DNA of 64,000 nt from Erwinia sp. E602 (GTDB lineage: Bacteria > Pseudomonadota > Gammaproteobacteria > Enterobacterales > Enterobacteriaceae), in the NCBI RefSeq assembly GCF_018141005.1, contig NZ_CP046582.1, forward strand, positions 3,162,001 through 3,226,000, given 5' to 3'. The notes beneath the pieces were generated by a model that was given only the letters and a program-made list of their open reading frames with translations, made no database searches and was not told where the DNA came from. The number at the start of each line of letters is the position of its first letter. The stretch's first letter is position 1. Below, piece after piece: positions 8,846 through 17,403 of this stretch. The position numbers were made by a program, and so were the translations under genes.

Positions 8846-9189
8846 GTAAAAATAGGATTTTTCTCAGGATTTTTCGTTGTGCAATGCCGTGCGGGCCTCC
8901 GATTATGTCATACCGGGGCTCAGGGATGATTTGGCTGGGGATTTAGACCGTCATTCACCCTCAGAATTCACTCGGAAATGTTAAAAGTTTTGTAAGAAAC
9001 GCCCTTTTTTTGCTGAGTGGCCTCACATCTTACTTGTAAGTTTGCCGGTACGTTGTAGACTTTATCTCGCCAGGGTGCTCAAAAACCTCCTTTTTTGGAA
9101 GAGTCATAAATGAGCTCATAGCCCGGCAAGGATAACCAAAGAGCTTATTTTAAGCTCATTGCCTATTTGGATGATAACGAGGCGCAAAA
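8846..9189 (+). promoter_or_regulatory. ompA: gene-free region: ompA promoter and long 5' leader
   Basis: 344 bases without a gene. By alignment with the remembered E. coli ompA leader, transcription should start near the GCCAGGG at 9069-9075, with the -10 in the TTGTAGACTTTAT stretch just before it, giving a leader of about 120 bases. The leader holds a perfect 7-bp hairpin GAGCTTA-TTT-TAAGCTC at 9141-9157 and the conserved ribosome-binding segment GATGATAACGAGGCGCAAA at 9171-9189, which in E. coli is the target of the small RNA MicA. Long structured leaders stabilise ompA mRNA in enterobacteria. Nothing recognised in 8846-9000. Confidence 0.75.
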
Positions 9190-10260
9190 ATGAAAAAGAC
9201 AGCTATCGCAATTGCAGTGGCACTGGCTGGCTTCGCTACCGTAGCGCAGGCCGCCCCTAAAGATGACACCTGGTACACCGGTGCTAAACTGGGCTGGTCT
9301 CAGTACCATGACACAGGTTACTACGGTAACGGTTACGAAAACAACAATGGTCCTACCCACGAAAATCAGCTGGGCGCGGGTGCATTCGGTGGTTATCAGG
9401 CTAACCAGTACCTGGGCTTCGAGCTGGGTTATGACTGGCTGGGCCGTATGCCTTACAAAGGCACCGTGACCAATGGCGCATTCAAAGCGCAGGGCGTGCA
9501 GCTGGCAGCTAAACTGAGCTACCCAGTGCTGGACAACCTGGACGTGTACACCCGTCTGGGTGGTATGGTATGGCGTGCAGACTCCACTCAGAAACGTTCT
9601 GATGGCAGCCGCATCTCTGACCACGACACCGGTGTTTCTCCACTGGCCGCGGTTGGTGTTGAATACGCACTGACCCCTGAGTGGGCTACCCGTCTGGACT
9701 ACCAGTGGACCAACAATATCGGCGACGCCGGTACTGTGGGCACCCGTCCTGACAACGCCTTGCTGAGCGTAGGTGTTTCTTACCGCTTCGGTCAGGAAGA
9801 AGCTGCTGCACCGGTTGTTGCTCCGGCACCAGCCCCGGCTCCAGTTGTTGAAACCAAGCGTTTCACTCTGAAGTCTGACGTGCTGTTCAACTTCAACAAA
9901 TCTACCCTGAAGCCAGAAGGCAAGCAGGCTCTGGATCAGCTGTACACCCAGCTGAGCAACCTGGATCCGAAAGACGGTTCAGTAGTTGTTCTGGGCTACA
10001 CCGACCGTATCGGTTCAGAGCAGTACAACCAGAAACTGTCTGAGCAGCGCGCTCAGTCTGTGGTTGACTACCTGGTCTCTAAAGGTATCCCGGCTAACAA
10101 AGTTTCTGCACGTGGCCAGGGTAAATCTAACCCGGTTACCGGCAGCACCTGTGACAGCGTGAAAGGCCGTGCGGCCCTGATCGACTGCCTGGCGCCAGAC
10201 CGTCGTGTAGAGATCGAAGTTAAAGGCATCAAAGACGTTGTGACTCAGCCACAGGCTTAA
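9190..10260 (+). CDS. ompA: outer membrane protein A
   Basis: 356 residues (346 in E. coli). Order: signal peptide 1-21 (cleaved at AQA-APKDD), an eight-stranded beta barrel to about residue 195, an Ala/Pro hinge (residues about 203-218, [12 protein letters not shown]), then the OmpA-like peptidoglycan-binding domain with the [21 protein letters not shown] motif including the conserved Asp and Arg that contact diaminopimelate. The C-terminal domain has two cysteines (STCDS and IDCLA) as in E. coli. It links the outer membrane to peptidoglycan. Codon use is that of a very highly expressed gene. A strong terminator follows. Confidence 0.98.
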   Translation: MKKTAIAIAVALAGFATVAQAAPKDDTWYTGAKLGWSQYHDTGYYGNGYENNNGPTHENQLGAGAFGGYQANQYLGFELGYDWLGRMPYKGTVTNGAFKAQGVQLAAKLSYPVLDNLDVYTRLGGMVWRADSTQKRSDGSRISDHDTGVSPLAAVGVEYALTPEWATRLDYQWTNNIGDAGTVGTRPDNALLSVGVSYRFGQEEAAAPVVAPAPAPAPVVETKRFTLKSDVLFNFNKSTLKPEGKQALDQLYTQLSNLDPKDGSVVVLGYTDRIGSEQYNQKLSEQRAQSVVDYLVSKGIPANKVSARGQGKSNPVTGSTCDSVKGRAALIDCLAPDRRVEIEVKGIKDVVTQPQA

Positions 10261-10273
10261 GTCATCCCGTGAT

Positions 10274-10304
10274 GCAAAAAAACCCCGCTCTGCGGGGTTT
10301 TTTA
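10274..10304 (+). terminator. Rho-independent terminator of ompA
   Basis: Stem AACCCCGC (10281-10288), loop TCT, stem GCGGGGTT (10292-10299), then a T tract to 10303. An A tract on the left makes it work in both directions, although the convergent matP ends 60 bases further on. Confidence 0.95.
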
Positions 10305-10365
10305 TTGTCCTGATTTTGTGCAGTACGGGCGATACCTGCATCGGGTTAACGTACCGTTCCTGACG

Positions 10366-10821
10366 TTACTCCGGTTTGCCAAGCATATCCTTTAGTCCCT
10401 GCTTCAGTGAAGACATCTGGCTGGCGTACTCTTCTTTGCGTTCGGCATCTTCAATCAGCTGCACGATGGTTTCCGACAGCGTGCTGTCACGACGCTGGGC
10501 CAGACCGGCAAGGCGCTGCCAGACAAGATACTCCAGATCGATGGATTTCTTACGCGTGTGCTGATGTTCCGCATTGAAATGACGCTTGCGGCGGGCGCGG
10601 ATGGTCTGTTTCATCCGGTTTTCAAGCAGCGGATTGATGTGTGCAGCAATCCAGTTGGCGACGTCAACCGGCCGGTTCTCCATCGCCAGCAGCTCCTCCA
10701 CCACCGCCTGGGCGGCGCTCTGCTCAATATAACGCGTGATCAATTCTCCCTCGCGGTGTTTTTTCACCAGGTACTTCCATTTCCACCCGCTTTCAAGATT
10801 TTCCAGTTGCTGATATTTCAT
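10366..10821 (-). CDS. matP: macrodomain Ter protein MatP
   Basis: 151 residues (150 in E. coli). MatP binds matS sites in the terminus region, compacts the Ter macrodomain and anchors it to the divisome through ZapB. Visible: N-terminal helical domain starting [18 protein letters not shown], the basic DNA-contact stretch [20 protein letters not shown], a ribbon-helix-helix region ([18 protein letters not shown]) and a C-terminal coiled coil for tetramer formation. It diverges from lonH across about 170 bases. No matS site was found within this window by eye. Confidence 0.96.
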   Translation of the reverse strand: MKYQQLENLESGWKWKYLVKKHREGELITRYIEQSAAQAVVEELLAMENRPVDVANWIAAHINPLLENRMKQTIRARRKRHFNAEHQHTRKKSIDLEYLVWQRLAGLAQRRDSTLSETIVQLIEDAERKEEYASQMSSLKQGLKDMLGKPE

Positions 10822-10965
10822 CGGAATCTCATGCTGATCACATAACGACTTAAGAATAACAGCTTTTTTTCATCTGGCAGTAAAGAAAACCGACGAGGTG
10901 AGATGAATAATGTGTCTGCCGCCGCGTAAGCGCATGTCTGCGGTGCTTAACAGGCTGAATTATTG

Positions 10966-10971
10966 TATAAT
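10966..10971 (+). promoter_or_regulatory. -10 box of lonH promoter
   Basis: A perfect TATAAT is centred about 20 bases before the lonH GTG. The predicted start of transcription would leave a leader of only about ten bases and no Shine-Dalgarno is visible, so translation from a very short leader is possible. The -35 is weak (GTGCTT-like at about 10943-10948). Confidence 0.55.
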
Positions 10972-10988
10972 GCTGCTTTTATTCCAAT

Positions 10989-12761
10989 GTGAAAAATACG
11001 ATAACTTTGACCAGCAACCAACTCGAGTGGCGTGCCCTACAGCCCGATACTGAACGCTTTCAACATCTTCTTTCCCAGGACGTTGTTGCCGATGCAGAGT
11101 GCTTTGCCTCGGTACAGTCGCGCCTGTTTAATGGCCTGAACCTGTTCCTGCAAACCCCGGCAAAAGTACCGCTTATGCTGGTTAAATGTGCCGAAAGTGC
11201 TGAATATCTGGCTTTACTGCACCGTATCCTCTCCTCCCTGCACGAGGATGAACCGGGTGCGCTGTATGGTGGTTCTTATCAGATCGACGGTACGACCGTT
11301 CACTGGCATCCGGCACAGAGCACCGGCGAGCCGTTCGCCAGTGAAGGCGGCGTCCATTGCGCCGACTGGATTGAAGCCGAGCAGCTGTTTGGCTGCGTGC
11401 GCCAGTACCAGGGCAACGTCCAGCTGACGCCGGGGCTGGTTCACCAGGCCAACGGCGGTGTGCTGATCCTGTCGCTGCGCACGCTGGTGGCACAGCCGCT
11501 GCTGTGGATGCGGCTGAAGCAGATGCTGACCACCGGCCAGTTCATCTGGTACTCGCAGGATGAAACCCGCCCGCTGCCGTTGGCGATACCCGCGATGCCG
11601 TTGAGTTTCCGCCTGCTGCTGATCGGCGAACGCGACGTGCTGGCCGATTTCCAGGAGATCGAGCCGGAACTGGCCGCGCAGGCGCTGTACGCTGAATTTG
11701 AAGAAAATATTCAGCTGGCGGAAGATGAAGAGTTCAGCCAGTGGCAACAGTGGGTGACCGGTATCGCTCAGGATCTGGGCTATGAGGCCCCGGCTGCCGA
11801 CTTCTGGCCGTTACTGGTGCGTGAAGGCGCGCGTTACACCGGCGATCAGGATACGCTGCCGCTCGATCCCCTGTGGCTGACCAGCCAGTTGCAGGAGGCC
11901 GCCCTGTACAGTGAGGCCGGCCTGCTCAGCGGTGAAAACCTCAGCGACGCGTTGACCACCCGCGAATGGCGTGAAGGCTTCCTTAGTGAGCGGATCCGTG
12001 ATGACATCCTGCTCGATCAGATCCTGATTGAAACCGAGGGTGAGGCCGTTGGCCAGATTAACGCCCTGTCGGTGATCGAATTTCCCGGCCATCCGCGGGC
12101 GTTTGGCGAACCGTCACGCATCAGCTGCGTGGTACACATCGGCGACGGTGAGTTCACCGACGTTGAGCGCAAGGCCGAGCTGGGCGGTAATATTCACGCC
12201 AAGGGCATGATGATCATGCAGGCGTGGCTGATGGCCGAACTGGACCTGGATCAACAACTGCCCTTCTCGGCGTCGATTGTGTTTGAACAGTCCTACGCCG
12301 AAGTGGACGGTGACAGCGCCTCGCTGGCTGAACTCTGCGCGCTGGTCAGTGCCCTGGCAGACCAGCCGATCAATCAGCAGATTGCGGTCACCGGCTCCGT
12401 AGACCAGTTTGGCCGCGTGCAGCCGGTCGGCGGCCTGAATGAAAAAATTGAAGGCTTCTTCGCCATCTGCAACCAGCGCACCCTGTCAGGCAGCCAGGGG
12501 ATTATCATCCCGACGGCCAACGTGCGTCATCTCTCGTTACAGCAGGAGGTGGTGGACGCGGTGCGTGAGGGTAAATTCCACCTGTGGGCCGTCTCAGGCG
12601 TGGAAGAGGCGCTGCCGCTGTTAACCGGCGTGGAGTGGTATAAAGAGAAGCAGCCCTGCCTGCTACAATCCATTCAGGAGCGTATCGCACAATTTAACCT
12701 GCCAGACGCGCGTCAGCGCCCCTGGCCGCTGCGCTGGTTAAACTGGTTCAACCAGCGCTGA
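10989..12761 (+). CDS. lonH: Lon-like protease LonH (YcbZ)
   Basis: 590 residues (586 in E. coli). The C-terminal half is a Lon-type (S16) protease domain with the catalytic Ser in VDGDSASLAEL and Lys in GGLNEKIEGFFA. The N-terminal half (LFGCVRQYQGNVQLTPGLVHQANGG) is a degenerate AAA+-related domain lacking a clear Walker A motif, as in the family. The substrate is unknown. The start is GTG 10989 by comparison with the E. coli N terminus; a TTG six codons in is an alternative. The 3' end overlaps the fabA operator region. Confidence 0.9.
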   Translation: MKNTITLTSNQLEWRALQPDTERFQHLLSQDVVADAECFASVQSRLFNGLNLFLQTPAKVPLMLVKCAESAEYLALLHRILSSLHEDEPGALYGGSYQIDGTTVHWHPAQSTGEPFASEGGVHCADWIEAEQLFGCVRQYQGNVQLTPGLVHQANGGVLILSLRTLVAQPLLWMRLKQMLTTGQFIWYSQDETRPLPLAIPAMPLSFRLLLIGERDVLADFQEIEPELAAQALYAEFEENIQLAEDEEFSQWQQWVTGIAQDLGYEAPAADFWPLLVREGARYTGDQDTLPLDPLWLTSQLQEAALYSEAGLLSGENLSDALTTREWREGFLSERIRDDILLDQILIETEGEAVGQINALSVIEFPGHPRAFGEPSRISCVVHIGDGEFTDVERKAELGGNIHAKGMMIMQAWLMAELDLDQQLPFSASIVFEQSYAEVDGDSASLAELCALVSALADQPINQQIAVTGSVDQFGRVQPVGGLNEKIEGFFAICNQRTLSGSQGIIIPTANVRHLSLQQEVVDAVREGKFHLWAVSGVEEALPLLTGVEWYKEKQPCLLQSIQERIAQFNLPDARQRPWPLRWLNWFNQR

Positions 12762-12775
12762 CAGGGCTTGCTCAG
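12758..12775 (+). promoter_or_regulatory. FadR activator site of fabA
   Basis: CTGACAGGGCTTGCTCAG aligns base for base, with some substitutions, to the remembered E. coli fabA FadR site (CTGATCGGACTTGTTCAG), at the same distance from the FabR site and the start codon. FadR activates fabA when fatty acids are absent. The site overlaps the last codons and stop of lonH. Confidence 0.65.
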
Positions 12776-12791
12776 CTTACACGTGTTCGCT
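12774..12791 (+). promoter_or_regulatory. FabR repressor site of fabA
   Basis: AGCTTACACGTGTTCGCT is close to the known FabR palindrome AGCGTACANGTGTTCGCT. It directly follows the FadR site, the same arrangement as in E. coli, so unsaturated fatty acid synthesis is probably under the same dual control. Confidence 0.75.
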
Positions 12792-12829
12792 AAACTTCGT
12801 GCTTCATTAAAATAAGGCTTATAGAGAAT

Positions 12830-13348
12830 ATGGTAGATAAACGCGAATCCTATACAAAAGAAGACCTGATCGCTTCTGGTCGCGGTGAACTGTTCGGTGC
12901 TGAAGGCCCGCCACTGCCGTCCGGCAATATGCTGATGATGGACCGTGTAGTTAAAATGACCGAAGACGGCGGTAACTACGGTAAAGGCTTCGTGGAAGCA
13001 GAGCTGGATATCAATCCGGACCTGTGGTTCTTCGGCTGCCACTTTATCGGCGATCCGGTGATGCCTGGCTGCCTCGGCCTTGATGCCATGTGGCAGCTGG
13101 TTGGCTTCTACCTCGGCTGGTTAGGCGCTGAAGGTAAAGGCCGCGCGCTGGGCGTGGGCGAAGTGAAATTTACCGGTCAGGTGCTGCCGACCGCGAAGAA
13201 AGTCTCTTACCGCATCCACTTCAAACGCGTGATCAACCGCAAGCTGGTAATGGGCGTGGCAGACGGTGAAGTGCTGGTTGACGGTAACGTTATTTATACA
13301 GCCACCGACCTGAAAGTGGGCCTGTTTAAAGACACCACCGCGTTCTGA
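12830..13348 (+). CDS. fabA: 3-hydroxydecanoyl-ACP dehydratase/isomerase FabA
   Basis: 172 residues, same length as E. coli FabA. It dehydrates 3-hydroxydecanoyl-ACP and isomerises the trans-2 to the cis-3 product, the branch point to unsaturated fatty acids. The active-site block [19 protein letters not shown] contains the catalytic His and Asp. Expression is probably set by the FadR and FabR sites just upstream. The gene is followed by a branched GC-rich hairpin at 13358-13407 and by the bidirectional terminator shared with rmf. Confidence 0.98.
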   Translation: MVDKRESYTKEDLIASGRGELFGAEGPPLPSGNMLMMDRVVKMTEDGGNYGKGFVEAELDINPDLWFFGCHFIGDPVMPGCLGLDAMWQLVGFYLGWLGAEGKGRALGVGEVKFTGQVLPTAKKVSYRIHFKRVINRKLVMGVADGEVLVDGNVIYTATDLKVGLFKDTTAF

Positions 13349-13357
13349 TAGTTTTGC

Positions 13358-13407
13358 CCCCGCGTTCACCCCCGGCAGAAGATTGCCGTGCCGGGTAAAC
13401 CGCGGGG
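13358..13407 (+). terminator. branched hairpin after fabA
   Basis: Outer arms CCCCGCG / CGCGGGG (13358-13364 and 13401-13407) enclose inner arms CCCGGCA / TGCCGGG (13371-13377 and 13389-13395). No T tract follows directly; the next hairpin at 13419 has one further on. The two probably end fabA transcription together. Confidence 0.55.
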
Positions 13408-13418
13408 TATAAAACGAA

Positions 13419-13440
13419 AACCTCCGCTTAAGCGGAGGTT
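13419..13440 (-). terminator. terminator of rmf (shared with fabA)
   Basis: A perfect 22-base palindrome with arms AACCTCCGCTT / AAGCGGAGGTT. On the minus strand it is followed by TTTTCGTTTTATA, a good terminator tail for rmf; on the plus strand by CATTCCTTTT, so it may also stop fabA transcripts. Confidence 0.85.
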
Positions 13441-13463
13441 CATTCCTTTTCTGTGAACAGGGG

Positions 13464-13631
13464 TTACGCGTTAACCGTCCTGTCCTCCATGGCCTGTCGC
13501 CAGCCTCCCAACCAGTGAGATCGTGCATCCAGTAATTGGTATGGACACATCTCTTTAGAGCGCCCGGTAATGCCGGCCTGATAACCTCTTGAATGTGCCC
13601 GATCCAGGCGATCTCGTTTCTGTCTCTTCAT
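13464..13631 (-). CDS. rmf: ribosome modulation factor RMF
   Basis: 55 residues, the same length as E. coli RMF. Translation begins MKRQKRDRLDRAHSRGYQAG and continues with GRSKEMCPYQ and HWLGGWRQAMEDR, which are the diagnostic RMF blocks. RMF dimerises 70S ribosomes into inactive 100S particles in stationary phase. The start ATG at 13631 has a GAGGG Shine-Dalgarno about 9 bases upstream. It lies between pqiC and fabA exactly as in E. coli. Expression is expected to depend on growth rate, ppGpp and CRP as in that species. Confidence 0.97.
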   Translation of the reverse strand: MKRQKRDRLDRAHSRGYQAGITGRSKEMCPYQLLDARSHWLGGWRQAMEDRTVNA

Positions 13632-13834
13632 GCCGCGTTTCCCTCATCTGAGTCTTGGAATCTGGTGGAAAGAAAACAGTGGTTAGATTGTGCGCAACCA
13701 CAGGACAGTTTTACCCCGGCTAAAATGAAAGATCAACGCGCAATTTTCACGCCAGCGTCATAATAGTGACGTAAAAAAATCGTAATCAGCGTGACTTTTT
13801 TTAGCGAAAAGCACCCTAACCTGCTGACGGGACG
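13632..13834 (-). promoter_or_regulatory. rmf promoter and leader region
   Basis: 203 bases upstream of rmf, AT-rich from 13730 to 13810. It holds a short inverted repeat GTGGTT-N11-AACCAC at about 13679-13701 that would form a hairpin in the rmf leader. A possible -10 TATTAT is present on the minus strand near 13760-13770, without a convincing -35. Assignment rests mainly on position. Confidence 0.4.
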
Positions 13835-13882
13835 AAAAAAAACCTTTGATTCTGAAAATTCTGAATTTTCAAAAATCAAAGG
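13835..13882 (-). terminator. terminator of the pqi operon
   Basis: Imperfect long inverted repeat: CCTTTGATT (13843-13851) and GAAAATT pair with AATTTTC and AATCAAAGG (ending 13882). On the minus strand the stem is followed by eight T residues (13835-13842). It lies 26 bases after the pqiC stop. Confidence 0.9.
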
Positions 13883-13907
13883 CTTAGGCACTAAGTAATG
13901 ATTTTAA

Positions 13908-14471
13908 TTAAGGTTTTGCAGCAATCGCATTAGCCATCTGCCGGCTGGCCTGCAGCCAGCCCTGCGCGAGCGTACGCACCATCGCGTCATAGCCATCCTC
14001 CGGCTGCGGCAGGGTAATGGCGAAGCTCTGCCGGCGCAGCTGTCCATCATGCTCCAGCACCCAGGCACCGCTGACCACTACGTGGCCATCATAACGGCCC
14101 TGGAAGCCGGTCACCGTCACGTTAAGCGTATCGTGGTCCGCCGCGGGCTGAGTGGTGGTCACCAGCGCGCCGGGTAACGCGGCGCTCAGGTTGCTGACCA
14201 GCGTCTGCTGCAGCTGCTGATCCAGCGGGCTGGCCCACAGGTTGCTGCTGGCAATCACGTACTGCACGTCGCTGGTCTGGTAAACCACGCCGTTGCCCGC
14301 CAGAGAATCGGGCACCGCAACGTGTTCAACCCACAGCGGGCGCATCTGCGCCTGACTGCTAACCGCGGTACCAGCTACCGTCAGGTTTGGCAGCTGGTAG
14401 TAACGGGTCTCGCTGGTGCTGCTACAGGCGGTCAGCACCAGTGCCAGCGCAACCGGCATCCATTTCATCAT
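13908..14471 (-). CDS. pqiC: outer-membrane lipoprotein PqiC
   Basis: 187 residues, an ABC-transporter auxiliary component family (formerly YmbA). The N terminus MMKWMPVALALVLTAC is a lipoprotein signal with lipobox LTAC, giving a lipid-modified Cys at position 16. PqiC is anchored in the outer membrane and joins PqiB, forming the distal end of a periplasm-spanning lipid channel. Its ATG overlaps the pqiB stop (ATGA-type overlap at 14471). It is the last gene of the operon and is followed by a strong terminator. Confidence 0.95.
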   Translation of the reverse strand: MMKWMPVALALVLTACSSTSETRYYQLPNLTVAGTAVSSQAQMRPLWVEHVAVPDSLAGNGVVYQTSDVQYVIASSNLWASPLDQQLQQTLVSNLSAALPGALVTTTQPAADHDTLNVTVTGFQGRYDGHVVVSGAWVLEHDGQLRRQSFAITLPQPEDGYDAMVRTLAQGWLQASRQMANAIAAKP

Positions 14472-16111
14472 TATTTCGCCCTCTTCGGCTGTGGGTCTTC
14501 GCCAGGTTTGGCCTCAAATACCAGCGCGTTGCTCTTGCTGTTCAGCGTGCGTAATACCGGCTGCAGCTCGCGCAGCACCTGGTCAAGACGCTGCATATCG
14601 CCGACCATCTTATTGTAAACCGGTGAGCCCGGCTGGAAGCCTTTCATGCTGCGGTTCAGCTCACGCAGCGTGCCCTGCATATCGGCGGGCAGCTGCTGCA
14701 TCGACTGGCTGGAGGTGATCTTGTTCAGATTATCCAGCGTTTTCTGCAGCTCGCGCAGCGTGCGCTGGCTCTCTTTCAGCGTACCGGTCGCCTCATTCAC
14801 CATCGGGTTCAGCGGCAGCGCGTTGATCTTATCCAGTGATTCCATCAGCTTCTGCTGGATCTGCGCCAGGCCACCGCTGGTGGTCGGGATCAGCTCATAG
14901 TTAGCGAAAGTGGTCGGGCCGGTAACAGCTTTGGCGTTAGCGTAGAAATCCAGATCGACGTACAGCGAACCGGTCAGCAGGTTAGCAGACTTCATCGAGG
15001 CGCGCAGGCCGGATCGGATCCCGTCCTTAAGGTGCTCTTCGAAGTTAAAGTCGTCACCCAGCTGCTTGCGGAAACGGTCCGGTTCGATGCGGATCAGCAC
15101 CGGGATGCGGTAGTCGTTGTTCAGGCGCTGCGCGATGCCCGGCGCGGTAAACGGCACTTCTGCCACGGTACCCAAACGAATGCCGCGGAACTCCACCGGC
15201 GCCCCGGCCTGCAGGCCGCGTACCGAGTCGTTGAAGAACAGCAGGAAGTCTTTATGGTCGGTATACAGCGAATCCTGGGTGCTGCGCTGGTCGTCGAACA
15301 GCTTGTATTCCGCCTTGTTCTGCGCCAGCTCTCCACGGTCCCAGCCGTCCGGGACGTCAAAGCTGACCCCGCCGCTGAACAGCGTAGTCAGCGAGCCCAT
15401 CTCGACGCGCATGCCGTTCGCTGACATATCCACCGCGATACCGCTGTCCTTCCAGAAGCGCACGTTGGTGGTGATCAGGCGGTCATAGGGCGCGGCGACA
15501 AACAGCTGATAGGTCATCAGGCGTTTGTCGGCGTCAAAGGCGCTGGTCTCCACGGAGCCGACGCGGTAGCCGCGGAACAGCACCGGATCGCCGGCGTTAA
15601 GCTGTCCGGCCTTGCTGCTGTCCAGCGTAATACGAATACCCTTCGCATCCGGCGGTGCCAGCGGCGGCGCATCCAGCAGCTTATACTGCTCGGCACGTTC
15701 GCCTTTTGAACCCGGCTGCAGCTCGATATAGGCCCCGGAGAGCAGCGTGCCCAGCCCGGTGATGCCTTCACGGCCGATGGCTGGCTTCACTACCCAGAAG
15801 GCGCTGTCTTCGCGCAGCAGCTTTTCCATACCGGAATTCAGCCGCGCGGTGATCTCGACATGGTGCAGATCGTCGGTCAGCACGGCGCTTTCGACCACGC
15901 CAACGTCGACGCTGCGGCTTTTGATGGTGGTTTTCCCCCCTTCAATGCCCTCGGCGTTGGTGGTGATCAGCGTCACCAGCGGCCCCTGATGGCTGAAGTG
16001 GTAAAACAGGATCCAGGCACCGATCAGCACGGTGACGATCGGAATGATCCACACCGGTGACCAGCGTTTAATCTGATCTACCTTTGCGGTAGCGTGGTTA
16101 TTGTCCGTCAC
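14471..16111 (-). CDS. pqiB: intermembrane transport protein PqiB
   Basis: 546 residues, identical in length to E. coli PqiB with this start. One N-terminal membrane helix (WIIPIVTVLIGAWILFYHF) is followed by three MCE domains (repeated EGIEGGKTTIKSRSVDVG, LFRGYRVGSVE, EFRGIRLGTVAEV) and a C-terminal helical needle (residues about 430-520). MCE hexamers form a tunnel for lipids across the periplasm. A TTG at 16126 opens the frame, but GAGGAG at 16119-16124 sits 7 bases before the GTG at 16111, which is therefore chosen. The start overlaps the pqiA end by 14 bases. Confidence 0.94.
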   Translation of the reverse strand: MTDNNHATAKVDQIKRWSPVWIIPIVTVLIGAWILFYHFSHQGPLVTLITTNAEGIEGGKTTIKSRSVDVGVVESAVLTDDLHHVEITARLNSGMEKLLREDSAFWVVKPAIGREGITGLGTLLSGAYIELQPGSKGERAEQYKLLDAPPLAPPDAKGIRITLDSSKAGQLNAGDPVLFRGYRVGSVETSAFDADKRLMTYQLFVAAPYDRLITTNVRFWKDSGIAVDMSANGMRVEMGSLTTLFSGGVSFDVPDGWDRGELAQNKAEYKLFDDQRSTQDSLYTDHKDFLLFFNDSVRGLQAGAPVEFRGIRLGTVAEVPFTAPGIAQRLNNDYRIPVLIRIEPDRFRKQLGDDFNFEEHLKDGIRSGLRASMKSANLLTGSLYVDLDFYANAKAVTGPTTFANYELIPTTSGGLAQIQQKLMESLDKINALPLNPMVNEATGTLKESQRTLRELQKTLDNLNKITSSQSMQQLPADMQGTLRELNRSMKGFQPGSPVYNKMVGDMQRLDQVLRELQPVLRTLNSKSNALVFEAKPGEDPQPKRAK

Positions 16112-17372
16112 GTGAAGACTCCTCAAGACTTTTTTCTCTGGTCCGATCCCAGATTAAGCGGGGATCAAAGGTAATGGCAGCAAACATGGTCAGGATCACC
16201 ACCAGCGCAAACAGCAGCGCCCCGGTGGCCGGGTAAATACTCATCAGCCGCCCCATACGCACCAGCGCAGAGAGCACGGCAATCACGAACACATCGATCA
16301 TCGACCAGCGGCCCACCAGCTCAACCAGCTCATAGATGCGGTGCATACGGTCGCTGTCTCGCGGTTTCATGCTGTGCCCGTTGGCATCCCAGCACAGCCA
16401 GGCTATCGCCAGCATTTTCAGCGACGGCACCATAATACTGGCGATAAAGATCACCAGCGCCACCGGATAAGAGCCATCGCTCCACAACAGGATCACCCCG
16501 GCCATAATGGTCGAGTTCATCTGAGTGCCCAGCGCTTCAGTGACCATAATCGGCAGCAGGTTAGCCGGAATATAGAGCACCAGCGAGGTAATCAGCAGCG
16601 CCATGGTCCACTGCAGGCTGTGCTTGCGCCGCGCATGCCCGTGCGTGCCACAGCGCGGGCAGATAGCGGTGTCGCTGGCCAGCACCGCGGTACAGCAGGT
16701 GCAGGAACGCAGACCCTGACGCAGACCGCTGATGGCCGGCACCGGTTTTGTAGGCAACAGCGGCAACGGCGCCACCTGCTGCCACAGCGTGCGCCTGTCG
16801 ATGCACTGGAAAGCGCGCAGCTGAAGCAGGCAGAACAGGCACCAGGGCACGAAGCTGAGGCCAATGCCGATATCGCCGTAGGCCATCAGCTTGACGAAGC
16901 TGACCAGCACGCCGGCGAGGAAAATCTCCGCCATGCCCCAGCTTTTCAGCTGAAACAGCGTGCGCGCCAGCGTTTTTTTCAACGCTGGCGGCACCCGCAG
17001 CGGGTTAACCAGCAGCAGGATCGCCACCATGCACAGTGCAGGTACGCCCTGGACAAACAGCAGGAACAGCGTCGCCAGACTGCTGTAGTCCTCCGCAACC
17101 ATAACCGAAGGGATACGCATCAGGGTAATTTCGCTGCTCAGACCGGCAACGTGCATATTGACGAAGGGAAAAAGGTTGGCCAGCAGCAGCATAAACAGCG
17201 CCGCCAGCGCATAGGCGGTTGGCCGCCTGCGCGGCTCAACCCAGTTCATTTGGAGTGTGGTATGACAACGCGGGCAGCTTGCTTTGCTGCCCGGCCGGAG
17301 TTCTGGCATTTGTGTCATCAGGTCACACTGCGGACAGAGCATCCAGTGATGCGCGTGGTGCGACGAACACAT
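16098..17372 (-). CDS. pqiA: inner membrane protein PqiA
   Basis: 424 residues (417 in E. coli). It has two zinc-ribbon-like cysteine motifs, CPQC...CPRC near residues 13-36 and CTCC...CPRC near 220-240, each followed by a four-helix membrane domain (LFPFVNMHVAGL; LPIMVTEALGTQMNSTI). PqiA is the integral membrane partner of PqiB in paraquat-inducible lipid transport; the sos-type SoxRS response induces it in E. coli. It begins 31 bases after uup ends and overlaps pqiB. Confidence 0.95.
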   Translation of the reverse strand: MCSSHHAHHWMLCPQCDLMTQMPELRPGSKASCPRCHTTLQMNWVEPRRRPTAYALAALFMLLLANLFPFVNMHVAGLSSEITLMRIPSVMVAEDYSSLATLFLLFVQGVPALCMVAILLLVNPLRVPPALKKTLARTLFQLKSWGMAEIFLAGVLVSFVKLMAYGDIGIGLSFVPWCLFCLLQLRAFQCIDRRTLWQQVAPLPLLPTKPVPAISGLRQGLRSCTCCTAVLASDTAICPRCGTHGHARRKHSLQWTMALLITSLVLYIPANLLPIMVTEALGTQMNSTIMAGVILLWSDGSYPVALVIFIASIMVPSLKMLAIAWLCWDANGHSMKPRDSDRMHRIYELVELVGRWSMIDVFVIAVLSALVRMGRLMSIYPATGALLFALVVILTMFAAITFDPRLIWDRTREKSLEESSRDGQ

Positions 17373-17403
17373 ACCTGACCCTCGGTGAATTTAACTCACT
17401 GCC

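Noticed and set aside
16112..16126. TTG start for pqiB giving 551 residues
   Set aside because: The TTG lies at the ribosome-binding site itself; the GTG at 16111 has GAGGAG at the right distance and gives the E. coli length.
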